Positions 9,825-19,779 of a stretch of 35,189 nt of DNA are shown piece after piece. Both the position numbers and the translations under genes were made by a program. A model generated the notes under the pieces. It was not told where the DNA came from and did not search any database. It was given only the letters and a program-made list of their open reading frames with translations. Each line of letters opens with the position of its first letter. Positions within the stretch are counted from its first letter, which is position 1. The DNA is from Candolleomyces eurysporus (taxonomy: Eukaryota; Basidiomycota; Agaricomycetes; Agaricales; Psathyrellaceae). The stretch is taken from NCBI GenBank assembly GCA_027579435.1, contig JANBPK010001116.1, forward strand, positions 1 to 35,189. The letters run 5' to 3'.

Positions 9825-10060
9825 TCACAAGGTAGCGGTGGTGGTGCCAGGGAAAGGCTCGGCAGGTGCTAAGACGGGGCAACTTGATTTATGGCGAGCG
9901 ATGCTTGAAACCACCAAGGTAAAGGAGTCTTCAGGCACTTCAGGGCTCGGAGCGCATCTGCAAGAATGAAGCTGAGTGAGCGTGGAGGGGAAGAAAGAAC
10001 GCCCGTGGATACTCGTACCTTTTGCAACCACTTCCTATGCCTTTCAGTGCAAGTTTCCCG
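9825..10060. repeat. Diverged copy of the segment at about 12100-12265
   Basis: Shared blocks in the same order include GTGCCAGGG, AGGTGCTAAGACGGGGCAACTTGAT (matching GGTGCTGAGGAAGGGCAACTTGAT), CTGCAAGAATGAAGCTGAGTGA, GAACGCCCGT and the TCGTACC...CCTATGCC stretch. The last block also matches the left edge of duplication copy A near 2690. Copy 9825 carries about 60 bp that 12100 lacks. This is the leader of the duplicated unit, present three times in different states of decay. Confidence 0.7.
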
Positions 10061-10435
10061 GAAATCCATTCGAGAAGGTGACGGGAGCGATATCTGAATG
10101 ATCGAGTTGGGAATAGAGTTGGAATCCTAATCCTGCTCCTGCTGCCGCCACCGCCTCCCAAACCACCCCACCCGGCAAGATGATCACCCTCAAACTGGGT
10201 GACCGCTCCGTCCACATCCCGACCCTCGCCTTATTCAACTTCCCATCATCCCCTCGTTCAAAATGTTCCTTCTCCTGATAACAAGTCCCTTCGGCAACTC
10301 CCAGAACCTTGTCCTTCTCTGAGCCGCCGTTAACATTGAGCAGCAACATCCGCTTCGAGGTTGACCTGACCTTTCCCGAATGACATCAAAGCTCGGGTAT
10401 GCAACAGTCGAGGCACCACCAAGGGTGAGGACTCT
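10061..10435. other. Intergenic, degenerate
   Basis: A short plus-strand reading from ATG at about 10180 (ITLKLGDRSVHIPTLAL) is stopped after about 32 codons and is not recognisable. No other supported feature. Confidence 0.35.
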
Positions 10436-11970
10436 TCAAATATCGACCCTCTTGTTGCTTAGCTCCCGGCCCTGCGACTGAGGACGGCGATGGCAACGGT
10501 GACGGAGGCGGGCGCGGGGAACCTGAGCACCCTTTAACGCGACTTGCAGCTCCATCGACGGTGCGATTGATGGTGTTGGGAAACTGGTGCTTGAGAGAGA
10601 GTTTGCGGATGTGGGTGTACCAAGGTGTTTAGAGGGTTTGTAGAGCATCTGTTCATACAAGAGAGAGGGAGGGAGGGAGGAATATGGTTAGTGGCGCAAC
10701 TTGCAAAACAGAGAGAAAGAACGAAAGAGAAAGAGAGAGAAAGAGAAAGTTGGAGCAAAGTACGTACCTCTTCCATCCCAGGCATCAACGCCGCCTTTTG
10801 TCGTGAACAAAACTTCCGACTCTTCCAACCCTTTTCCACGTCATTCCCGCCCCCATTATTTTACGATTACTGTCATCTTCAGGCGTCCCAGACCCCAAAC
10901 GGCACCCAAAACCTTCTTCACCGCCCTCTTATCCAAATTCCCACCAAACTACACTCCAAGCACTGTCACCAACCCACGAAGGGAAGCCATAACAGTGTTA
11001 GGCCTCAGCCCCGTGTAAACCGTCGTACTGATATTCAAATACACATTTTCAAGGGCCTTGTTGAAATGGTTCGTATGACTGGTCGTATTCATATCCGGCA
11101 ACGAGATTGCGAACGATGTTGCCGAAAACTCGGCAGGAAGAGGTGCAGAGGAAGGTAGGAGGAGAGCCAAGATAGCCGGTGTAGCGCGGAGAGTCGTCAG
11201 CGAGGGAAGCAGGGTAGGAGAGCCAAGTAAGGACTGTCGTACGGCTGGGCTAACGGGTGAGATGGGGCGGAGTTGGGGAAGTATGGCGAGAGAGGTACAG
11301 TCGCCATCGACTGACTGCCGCTACAACCATTCAGCGGAGCCTGGAGGTGGCCTGAGTGTCTCAGGTGATGCTGGTGAATAGGCAGTGTCAAATCTTGGGT
11401 GATTGGGAGCCTCGTCGGTGGTATCATCCAATTTCGGGAACCTGAGTTCTACGGCGTTGATTTGGCCGTCGAGCCAAGTGAATAGGGTGAGACCGCAAAG
11501 CCTAAAGGCGGTGTGCTGAGCGAGGGATTGGTCGAAATTGGGAAGGATTAGCTTGATGAGGCTCGACATGTGCGAGTGTAAATGCTGCAGCCAACAAGCT
11601 GTTCTTGAGCTCGTCTTCGTCTCGAGGGTCTTCGCACGTGTACACCGGCTCGTCATGATGATCTTTCTTCGGCTTTGGAGTGGATGGCGAGGAAAGGGGA
11701 AAGGAACGAAAGCTACGTTTGGCATAGGGATCCCTGCACCGAGTCGGTCAAATCCCTTGAAGCAACGCGAGCAGTTTCTGAAGCTGCAGGGGCAGAGTGT
11801 CGAGTCCGAGCTTGTAGTAAAGGTTGACGCGACCCGCAGGGCAAAACGGGCACAGGGGGAGATGAAACGAGCTGGAAAGACTGCAGTTGCTGAGGATAGA
11901 TAGGATCGGAACCATACTGCCATTTTCGAGTTGGACTCCTTGGTGCAAATCGACCACCCGGGTCAAGAAC
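10436..11970 (-). pseudogene. F-box family pseudogene, copy 2, with C-terminal part
   Basis: Minus-strand pieces occur in order over more than one frame: AGRVNLYYKLGLDTLPLQLQ (about 11770-11840), LIKLILPNFDQSL then TLFTWLDGQINAVELRFPK (about 11440-11560), SPYFPNSAP (about 11280), SATSFAISLPDMNTTSHTNH continuing to LRGLVTVLGV (10949-11130), an in-frame TAG, then FGGNLDKRAVKKVLGAVWGL. A good intron follows (10649-10767: GTACGT donor, long pyrimidine tract, AACAG acceptor), leading to MLYKPSKHLGTPTSANS and a stop at 10436. The middle parallels copy 1 at 7702-8360; the C-terminal half exists only here. Frameshifts and a stop make it non-functional. The F-box itself is not recognisable in this copy. 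Confidence 0.7.
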
Positions 11971-12229
11971 GCTGGTCGATACTGGGCGGACGAGTTTTCG
12001 TGAGTATCTCAAGTACCCCTGCCAATGCCGACACGTCCTGAAAAGTAGGAAGGAAGGAATCGAGTTGGAGGGAAGACACCGGTGGTGAGGCGGGAGTGAG
12101 GCCCCAAGGGAGCGGCGGCAGTGCCAGGGGTGGGAGGTCGCTAGGTGCTGAGGAAGGGCAACTTGATCCATGGTGAGCGAGATTGCACCTGCAAGAACAA
12201 AGTTGAGTGAGGATCGAAGGAACGCCCGT
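11971..12229. other. Spacer upstream of duplication copy B
   Basis: Sequence between the F-box relic and the start of clear duplication homology. Its right part (from about 12100) is the segment shared with 9825-10060. No supported gene. Confidence 0.4.
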
Positions 12230-15200
12230 CAATAATCGTACCTTTCCTACGCCGTTCGACGATTCTCTCTGCGAGTTCCCAAGGTCGGATCCAAATGCGG
12301 AGGGAGCTTGTCCCACGGTCCCTCCTTGATACCACCACGATTATCCTTCCGTCCTCTTTTTATTACATTCAAACATGCCTACGTCGGAAGAATGCCATCC
12401 CCGCTCAGTACCCAATCGAACCGCCTACGTAGGTGAATCAATCCATTTGCATGCATACCTAGCTCACCGACTCGACCCGACTGGACTAGATTTCTGCAAT
12501 ATGACATCCATTCAAGACGAGGTCGTGTTTGATGCTTATCCAGGCCTACCCCTTCTGAAAGGCTTCGATGTAGTACTCTATATACTCTTGCCCTCGTCAA
12601 AGCATCACCTCGCATGCCGCCTTCGACGTGAACGCTGCGAAGACCAACATCGTCGACAATATCACTTACTGATATGGGTTCATCGAGCTGGCGCTCAACT
12701 TCCAGAGTTTGTAAAGGGTGGAAGTGGGAACGATAGGCCTCAGGACGAACAAAGCTAACTTTGCTACATCTTCCGAGTACGTCTGGCTTCTTACGCTGTG
12801 GCGTTTCTGTGCAAGTGCTGATATACGATCTCCCTTTCCAGTGGTCAATCGTGAACCCACCTATGTAGGCCGGTTGTGAGTAACTTGCCTTTGCGTTAAT
12901 TCTACTACTTGGTGCTAATCATAATGGTATGCATAGCCCAATTGCGATGGATCGTTGAGCAACGATATTATCGTCTGTGAGATGACCCACGGTATCACTG
13001 GCTGAATGACGAGCGGAGGTCCCGGGCACTGAACCCCCGGGATTGGTGAGGATTGGTCTGATGCTCTCGCCGAGTGAGTTGCTACACTTTCTTCTCTTGC
13101 CATTTCTTTGCTGACGTTGATGTGACGCTTCGCAGATGGTCTCGACCATCCAGGACTACGTCCTTGCTGACTACGTCGCCAACGACCCCGCTGCTATCAG
13201 GACTCGACTAGCAATACCGCTGTCGTTCCCTTTTCGTTACTTCAACATGGCCAAGATGACTGCCGTCCACCGTGTGTCGAACCTCCTATTGAGCAGTAGG
13301 TCGACTCGCACATCGATGATAACTCGTCTCCCGTTCTTCGTTAGCAGGTTTGGGTGAGATCTGGCTGACGTGCTGCACACCTTGTACGCTGCACGCGTGG
13401 GCTTGTACGGCTTCTCCCCTGCGGCGTTCACCAATCTCGATGGTCGTAAAGGTAACATCGTCAACGCTCACCTTTCTTCAACTCTTTGGCTCTTTAGCCT
13501 TGCAGCCCCACTTGTACGTCGCCCTCTTCTTTTCGGCTTTCTTGACCTCCTTACTGACCGGGCGCCTATCTTGTATTTTTATTTTTTCTTTCCGACTGCA
13601 TAGCTGCACAAGTCCTTGACGGCTGGATTCAGGCTNAAAAAAACGCTATGGAGGTGCGAACATGCGGTTGTTGTAAAGGGCGTTGGCGAGTAGGGTCTTG
13701 GTGTAAACACTAGGAATCTTCTGTTCCTTTTGGACGTCCGCCATGCAGTTTTTGTCAAGGTCTTCAGTCGCTAAATATGTATGTATTCTTACAGGCCGTA
13801 TCACTAAAAGATATTTCAACCTGTTTTTGCCGGACGAAATTCTTGTTCTCTTTTCGCCTGAATATCTGTCCCAATTTTCGAGTTAAGCGCCCAGGTCACG
13901 AGGCTCCGAGCGGGCTCTCACGCACAGCACTGATGATCATCGATTGCCTCTTTCTGCTCTCCTTGAACCGCTACCATCACTTGGACTTACCATNCACTGC
14001 GAACTCTTGCGATTCAACTCAACTTTCCAATCGAGCAAACACAATGTCTGAAGCTACGGAAACTCATGGAGGCAATACCGCCGGCAATTCAGAGCGCAAT
14101 ACCCCGATTCCGTCTCGCACTGCGACGCCCGTCGATGCCAGTGGGAGTCGACCTTCGAGCGGACCCCGCCGGTTCTTGGCCAAGGTGGAGAAGAAGATCG
14201 ATAAGACTATCGATGTCTTCAAGCGTAAATTTGGGCGAAAGGAGAAGGGAACGGGAAGTCATCGGGCTTCGGAAGCCTCCACCACGGCCTCCACTGGCAA
14301 AACCTGGGCCATTGTTGCGCAGGCCTTGAAAATGACTCTTTCGGGCGCTGTTCCGTTCATCCCGGATCCGTTCAAAGGCCCCGCTGAGGCTCTTTTGAAG
14401 ATGATCGACGTCTTCGAGGTGGGTCGGTCTGCCCTTCAACCCCTATCCCTTGCTAACGACGCAATAGCAAGCGAAATCGAACAAAGAAGAAATGGAGGAT
14501 TTGAAGGCGCGTTGCGGTCTCCTCAACGAGAGTATAGTGAACGCCATCAAAGGGCAAGACGAGAGGTTACTGTCGGCTGAGCTGAAAGAGAGTATTGGCC
14601 GCCTCGTCGAGTACGTCTGATTTCGTGTCAAGCTCGGGAAATGTCTGACAGAGGTTAACGCTAGGGGAGTACACGATACGTTTCTGGCCACGGTGGTGGA
14701 GTATTCGACGGGAATGGCTGCGTATGTGATGGTAGAGGATAATTCTGAGGTCGTAAAGCAAGCCAACCAAAAAATGGATCAGATCTTGCAATGTTTCTGG
14801 GTAAACACACTTCAACTCTTTAAATTGCGGTGGCTAATGGTGATGTCACAATATAGATCGAGAATCTCATTGCAGGTGCTCTCGTCCTGAGTGACGTTCG
14901 CCAGACAGTCAAAGACCAAGAAGGGTGGATGATGAGACTCTGTGCTAACATCGACAACCATTTCAAAGTGCGTATTCTGGCAGACTCTCCCTTTGTTTAC
15001 TTTTATTGACAATCATGGTCAATTGTGACAGTCTGCCACCCTGGATAAATTGAAGCATGTTCCTGGTGCAGCATATGACTCGCATGAGCTCGCAAAGGTC
15101 AACTCATGCTTTGAAGGCACCCGGGTGAAGCTCCTGGCTGGCATTGGGCGCTGGATGAGCAACACTGCCCTGGAAGAACAGGAAACTAGGAAACCCATCT

Positions 15201-16515
15201 ATGTCCTTGATGGTATTGCTGGGATTGGAAAATCTACCGTGGCCAAGACAGTGGCCCAGCGTGCTGCTGCTATCAACTCTCTTGGGGCTACCTTCTTCTT
15301 CTCTCGGGACCATGCTGATCGACAGCGTGCTGCAGGATTTGTGCATACTATTGCGTATCAGCTTGCTTGCTGTGATGCATCGTATGGGAGAGCTATTGCT
15401 ACTGCCCTTGATGATCATCCTGATAGCCTACACAAGGTCATGGCACAGCAGTTCTCTACTCTTGTGGCTGAGCCTCTCAAGGGCATGCTCAAGCAGAGAG
15501 CAACACCACTTGTTTTTGTCTTTGATGCTCTGGATGAGTGTGCACAGCCAGATGGGTCAGATATTCTATCTCTCATCATAAGCTCTGTTTCCCAATTGCC
15601 CAATGTCAAGGTGTTCCTCACCACTCGGCCAGAATTGGTGCTCAGGGTTGAATACCAAAGCACTTCATTGGCTAACTACTTTCATCTTCAAGACATTGAA
15701 GCACTGATTGTAGACTCAGATATTTGGCTGTATCTAGATTACTATCTGTCCCCTTCAAACATTCAAAAAGTGTTTAAGGGCACCAAATGGAATTCTTGGG
15801 TACCTAAAAAGCCTCAAAAAGAACAACTTGTTAGTGTATCTAGCAGGTTGTTTATTTTTGCCTCTACTGCTTTAAAGCTTATATTAAGCTGCCAAGGACT
15901 AGGTCCAGAAAAAACTCTGGCTAGCATCTTGAGCTTGGAGCCAAAGCAAGGAATGGTCAAGCTCTATCAGAAGGTTCTTGAAATTGCCACACCTACAGAC
16001 ATTCTCAGGCCATCCAAAGATTGGAACTTGTGGCTGGCTGATTTCCAAACTGCTGTTGGTGCTACCATTGTTCTTCAGTACCCCCTCTCTATTGGAGCAC
16101 TGGAAAAGCTTCTGCAGCTGGAATCATCAAACTTGGAGCTAATTTTGAGCAACATGCACTCAGTTTTGGCACCTTTTGATGATGGGCCTAATCCAACATA
16201 TAAAATTCACCACAAGTCATTTCCTGACTTTATCACCAATGCTGATGTCTGCCCTCAGGAGTTCTGGATTGAGGAGTCAAAACATCATCTGCAGCTAGCT
16301 AAATGCTGTTTGAAAACTATGAATCAACAACTTTGCTTCAATATCTGCCAGGTGCCTATTGCAGATCAGTACAAGGAGCTTGCCAATCTGCCAGAACTCA
16401 ATAAAGAAAAGCTAACTGAAGAGCTAAAGTATGCTGTGTGTAACTGGGCTACACATTTGGGCAAAATTAGCCACAAGTTCTTCAATGAAGAGACCAAGCA
16501 ACTGCTTCAACAGTT
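12230..16515 (+). repeat. Segmental duplication, copy B (M36 relic plus NLR)
   Basis: Direct-repeat partner of 2690-7659. Introns, spacer and coding sequence all align. Copy B lacks the 565-bp transposon and continues beyond the homology end (about 16515) into the rest of exon 5 and the WD40 exon. The shared intronic and intergenic similarity shows a DNA-level duplication and excludes retrotransposition. Confidence 0.9.
12480..13712 (+). pseudogene. Decayed fungalysin (M36) metallopeptidase, copy B
   Basis: Same order of M36 blocks as copy A: DVNAAKTNIVDNIT then YGFIELALNFQ (about 12628-12705), KGGSGNDRPQDEQS (about 12715-12757), NFATSSEYV, IIVCEMTHGIT (12970-13000), IGEDWSDALAE (13042-13074), IQDYVLADYVANDPAAIRT (about 13147-13205) and YAARVGLYGFSPAAFTNLDG (about 13385-13445). 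The first zinc ligand of HExxH is Cys (TGT, 12976-12978), where copy A has Tyr. The codon after the GGPG block runs into a stop in both copies. Both copies are therefore inactive. They sit in the same place upstream of each NLR, so the peptidase was probably already decaying when the unit duplicated. Confidence 0.85.
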
Positions 16516-17664
16516 TGCTACTGTACATTTAATGCACTGGTTTGAGGCTTTGGCATATCTTGGGCAATTGGATACTGCATTCTCAACTATGCAGACAGCT
16601 TTAACTGCCTTGGTAAGTAAATTCAAAGTATTTTTAGATGAGAATGCTAACTGTTATCATAGAAAAGCAATAAAACTAATGACACAGAAGAGGTTGAAAA
16701 GACATTTGAAGATGGCCAAAGATTTATCTTGCTTAATGGCAATATCATCAAATGGTCACCACTGCATCTGTTTTGGTCATGCATCCCATTTGCACCTGAG
16801 TTGTCAAGCATATATAAATTGTATGCAAATACTATTGAAGGGGCAAAATGTGTAACTGGCAAGGCTCAGTCATGGCCATCAGAACTTGCAGTTTTACGTG
16901 GTCATCAACAACCAGTGAACTGTGTCACATTTTCTTCTAATGGACAAAGACTAGCCTCTGCTTCTTGGGACAATACAGTGAGCCTGTGGGACAGCCAGAC
17001 AGGGGCTGCTCTTGCAGCTCTGGAAGGACATTCTGAAGCAGTAAGCCATGTTGCCTTTTCACCTGATGGACAGAGGCTGGCCTCTGCATCTTATGACAAC
17101 ACAGTGCGCCTGTGGGACAGCCAGACTGGGGTTGCCCTTGCAACTCTGGAAGGACATTCTGAAGCAGTANACCATGTTGCCTTTTCACCTGATGGACAGA
17201 GCCTGGCCTCTGCATCAAGGGACAACACAGTGCGCCTGTGGGACAGCCAGACAGGGGCTGCTCTTGCAACTCTGAAAGGACATTCTTTGACAGTTTTTCA
17301 TGTTGCTTTTTCACCTGATGGACAGAGCCTGGTCTCTGCATCTTTGGACAACACAGTGCGCCTGTGGCACAGCCAGACACATTCTCTCTTGGCCACTTTG
17401 CAGCACATTTCTCCTTTTGGTGTCAGTTTCAAAGCACCCTCACTTTTTTACACATATGCCAAGCCTTCTTCTTTTCCTTCTGGATTATACTCTTTTGCAT
17501 TCACTAAGCCTTCTGTGGAAATTTCCACTGCTCTGCTCTGCTTGTTTCCTCCAAATTGGAATGTCACATCTGTTTCATTCAATTCTACATTTACGTTAGC
17601 TGCAGTAGGTCTACAAAATGGCCAAGTTCATATTCTTGACATATCTCATTTCTCTGTTGACTGA
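14044..17664 (+). CDS. NACHT-WD40 NLR (STAND NTPase), intact copy B
   Basis: Six exons: 14044-14418, 14468-14610, 14665-14800, 14857-14967, 15032-16612, 16663-17664. All introns are GT-AG and 49-64 bp, and the predicted protein is 1115 residues. Residues 1-315 hold a basic, Ser/Thr-rich start and a mostly helical region with AEALLKMIDVFEQAKSNKEE, which I compare, by inference only, with HeLo-like/MLKL-type helical bundles. The NACHT ATPase follows: P-loop GIAGIGKST (316-324), Walker B LVFVFDALDE (415-424) and TTRPE (452-456). After a helical linker, four WD40 repeats occupy about 858-1026, plus a degenerate tail. Fungal NLRs of this build act in the cytosol in non-self recognition and programmed cell death. 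Wobble use turns A/T-rich and CpG-free within exon 5. One N (17170) leaves a single residue unknown. The start is MSEATETHGG, the first Met of the frame shared with copy A. Confidence 0.93.
16890..17400 (+). repeat. Four WD40-encoding repeats, 126-bp period
   Basis: The junction TCTGGAAGGACATTCT recurs at intervals of exactly 126 bp (T at 17021, 17147 and 17273), that is 42 codons. Units 2 to 4 are nearly identical at DNA level through GTTGCCTTTTCACCTGATGG and GACAACACAGTGCGCCTGTG; unit 1 is more diverged. Residue differences cluster at a few positions (Ser-Tyr, Ser-Arg or Ser-Leu before DNTV; and after the GHS turn). Confidence 0.92.
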
Positions 17665-18372
17665 ACTTATTATGGAAACATGTATTTGTATTTACCACAA
17701 GTAGTATGGAATCCCAATGTTGTTTGGAGCTGCTTCATTTATTGGCAGACTGTGCAGAGACAAAGAACAGTGCAGCACTGGATTTGTTCAATTTGAACCA
17801 AAATACTTCTCACTGTATTGTGGCTTTAATCAAATCAAAAACACACAGTGCAATTGTATTCCAAGCTCCAAGGTATTTTGACTTAGCATATTGTATCTGG
17901 GCTGGTGGCAACAAGCCTGTTTGCTGCTGGTTGCATCACTTGGGCTGGCACCTTCCGTTTCTTTGTCAGGGCCTGAGAACACATGTGGAGAATTAGTGAG
18001 AATCCTGCAATAAGAGGAGTTGGAGGAGAAGTCTAAGGTGGAGAGTTTGGAAGATTTCAACAAGAATGAGAGGAGATGGCTGGACTGAGAGTGGGTTTTA
18101 GTGAATAAGAGAGCCATGGATGTGATTGCAGTGACAATCTGAGATGAACCACCAAAATACAAGGTGATTGACAGAGTTGAGTATACAAGGATCTGTTTGG
18201 TTGAAAAGCTTAGCTTTGGATTCATTTGACCTATTTCTTGAATCTACTATACAAGTAACCAAAGACAAATTTGTCCACATATATAAGCAAATGAATTGCG
18301 ATGAGAACTATGAGATAATGGAAAAGTGTCCAAGGTGGAAGCATCTGCCTAATCTACTTGCTCTCCCCCTCT
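17665..18372. other. AT-rich, CpG-poor 3' flank of the NLR, no supported gene
   Basis: After the NLR stop the same frame stays open for about 45 codons, and other frames give 90-130-residue ORFs on both strands, none with a recognisable domain or plausible splice pattern. The composition matches the NLR back half and changes sharply at about 18370, where the GC-rich terpene-synthase-like gene starts. It may contain the NLR 3' UTR and remains of the original 3' end. Confidence 0.5.
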
Positions 18373-19779
18373 TCACAAATGATCGGTACGAGCCAGAAAC
18401 ACCCAACCAAATGAACGGACCTCGTCTCCCTTCTGCCCAAAGTAGAGCTCCGTCTCATACCCCCAATGTATACTCCCAACAATATAATCTTTCAGAGCCT
18501 GGATGTACCGAGCAGTTTGATCAGGGCTGCTCTTGGTGCCACTCGTGGGGCTCGCTGCACATCCAACCCCTAGATCGAGGCCATCGTCGTCGTTGGTCGG
18601 AGGTGGGCCCATAACCGCATCAGTTAGGAACTTGCAATCTGATCTCGGTCTCTTCCCCGATGAGATGTCTCCGCTGAAACCCACAGCGGACTTGACGAGA
18701 TCTAGCCAGCCCCATGTGCCTTCACCCGAGGTAACACCACTTCCACTGGTAGATGGGCCGAGTTCGCGTTCGAGACGGTCAAGCTCTTCCAGAGCTTCTT
18801 TCACCATCCCACCTGCGTAGTTCATCGCTCCCTGGACGGAGAGGTTCTTGTGGATCGTTAGGAGGGAGATGAGGTTGTGAGAGTCGCATCGGGTTGCGCC
18901 TGTAGAGCCGGAAGCGTACGAGAAGATATCCTGTGGAAGCGTATTCGTGAGTCCTGATAGTATCGTGGCAGACGGAAGGTAAGCTCGCTTACCAAAATCC
19001 ATGCGACGATGTCGATGGCCCAAACCGTGAGCTGGTGAAGACCTGTAATGCCAGATGGCTTGGAAGATATCTCCAGGACGTCGAGGAGGTCGACGAACAT
19101 GGATGAGCCGTAGGTCTCCCGTCGCAGCTTGATGTATTCAGGTAGACTGGGGATAGTATTGCACTTGAGGTTCTCGTATAACCGCAGCTGTGCTCTCGCA
19201 AAAGCCTTGACGGAATGGAGGAACCGCTTGTTCCATCGTAATCTATCCGCCTCCGGTCGGCGGCTAGAGATCCGTTGTAAAGATGGAACGATGCTATGGA
19301 CTTGAGTTAGGGTAACGATTCGATTGGTTCATAACTGAACGCACGTACTGTTTGAGCAAAATGTTACTTTCCACAAGCTCCAATGCATCCTGCGCACTCT
19401 CGACATGCACAATCGATGTCCATGGCCTCCATCCATGACCCTCCTTGCCCTCCAATACCCTTCCATGCGAGATAAACACCAAACTCAAGAAATCCGCCAG
19501 AACGCGTAGCTGCGGTCCATCAGACGTTGGGCTACACAGGCTTGCTAGGAGCCCGTACTTGACGCTCCGCAGAACCTCTCGCTCGTTCTGCGAGAGTATA
19601 GGGCTGTCGTCGTTGCCGGTAGACTGGGATAGGAGCCACCCCTCCGAGCCATCTGTCGCGAACTTGCAGTTCCCGTTGACGCGGAACGGAAACGAACTCG
19701 TCAAGGCGAGTAGATCAGGGAGCTGGAAACTGAGGTTGGATGTTAACATGCTCGGAGGTGACCTCGCTGGAGAAGCCAT
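18373..19779 (-). CDS. Terpene-synthase-like protein lacking both metal-binding motifs
   Basis: Three exons on the minus strand: 19779-19349, 19293-18993, 18930-18373. Introns are GTACGT...CCATAG and GTAAGC...CCACAG, and the predicted protein is 429 residues. Family landmarks of fungal class I sesquiterpene synthases are clear: FQLPDLLAL (18-26), a W near 48, LADFLSLVF (94-102), EYIKLRRETYG, IDIVAWIL/DIFSY at the NSE position, and a C-terminal YIVGSIHWGYETELYFG. These enzymes cyclise farnesyl diphosphate using Mg held by D(D/E)xxD and NSE motifs. Here the first motif region reads FISHGRVLE (102-110) with no aspartate, and NDxxSxxxE reads LDIFSYASG (244-252), so Asn is Leu and Glu is Gly. The frame is otherwise intact. 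A non-catalytic or divergent role is inferred. The alternative start is the Met at 19749. Confidence 0.82.

Noticed and set aside
13777..14043. In-frame extension of the NLR upstream of MSEATETHGG
   Set aside because: It is open in copy B, but in copy A the same frame is open only from about 4518, and it has no conserved content. It is better read as 5' leader.
16613..16855. NLR ending at the stop at 16855 without WD40 repeats
   Set aside because: This reads through a good intron (GTAAGT, GCTAAC branch site, CATAG at 16613-16662). Splicing it joins the ATPase frame to the WD40 exon in phase.
17706..18225. ORFs of 96 and 131 residues after the NLR
   Set aside because: On opposite strands and overlapping, AT-rich, with no domain. 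Probably chance openness in CpG-poor sequence.
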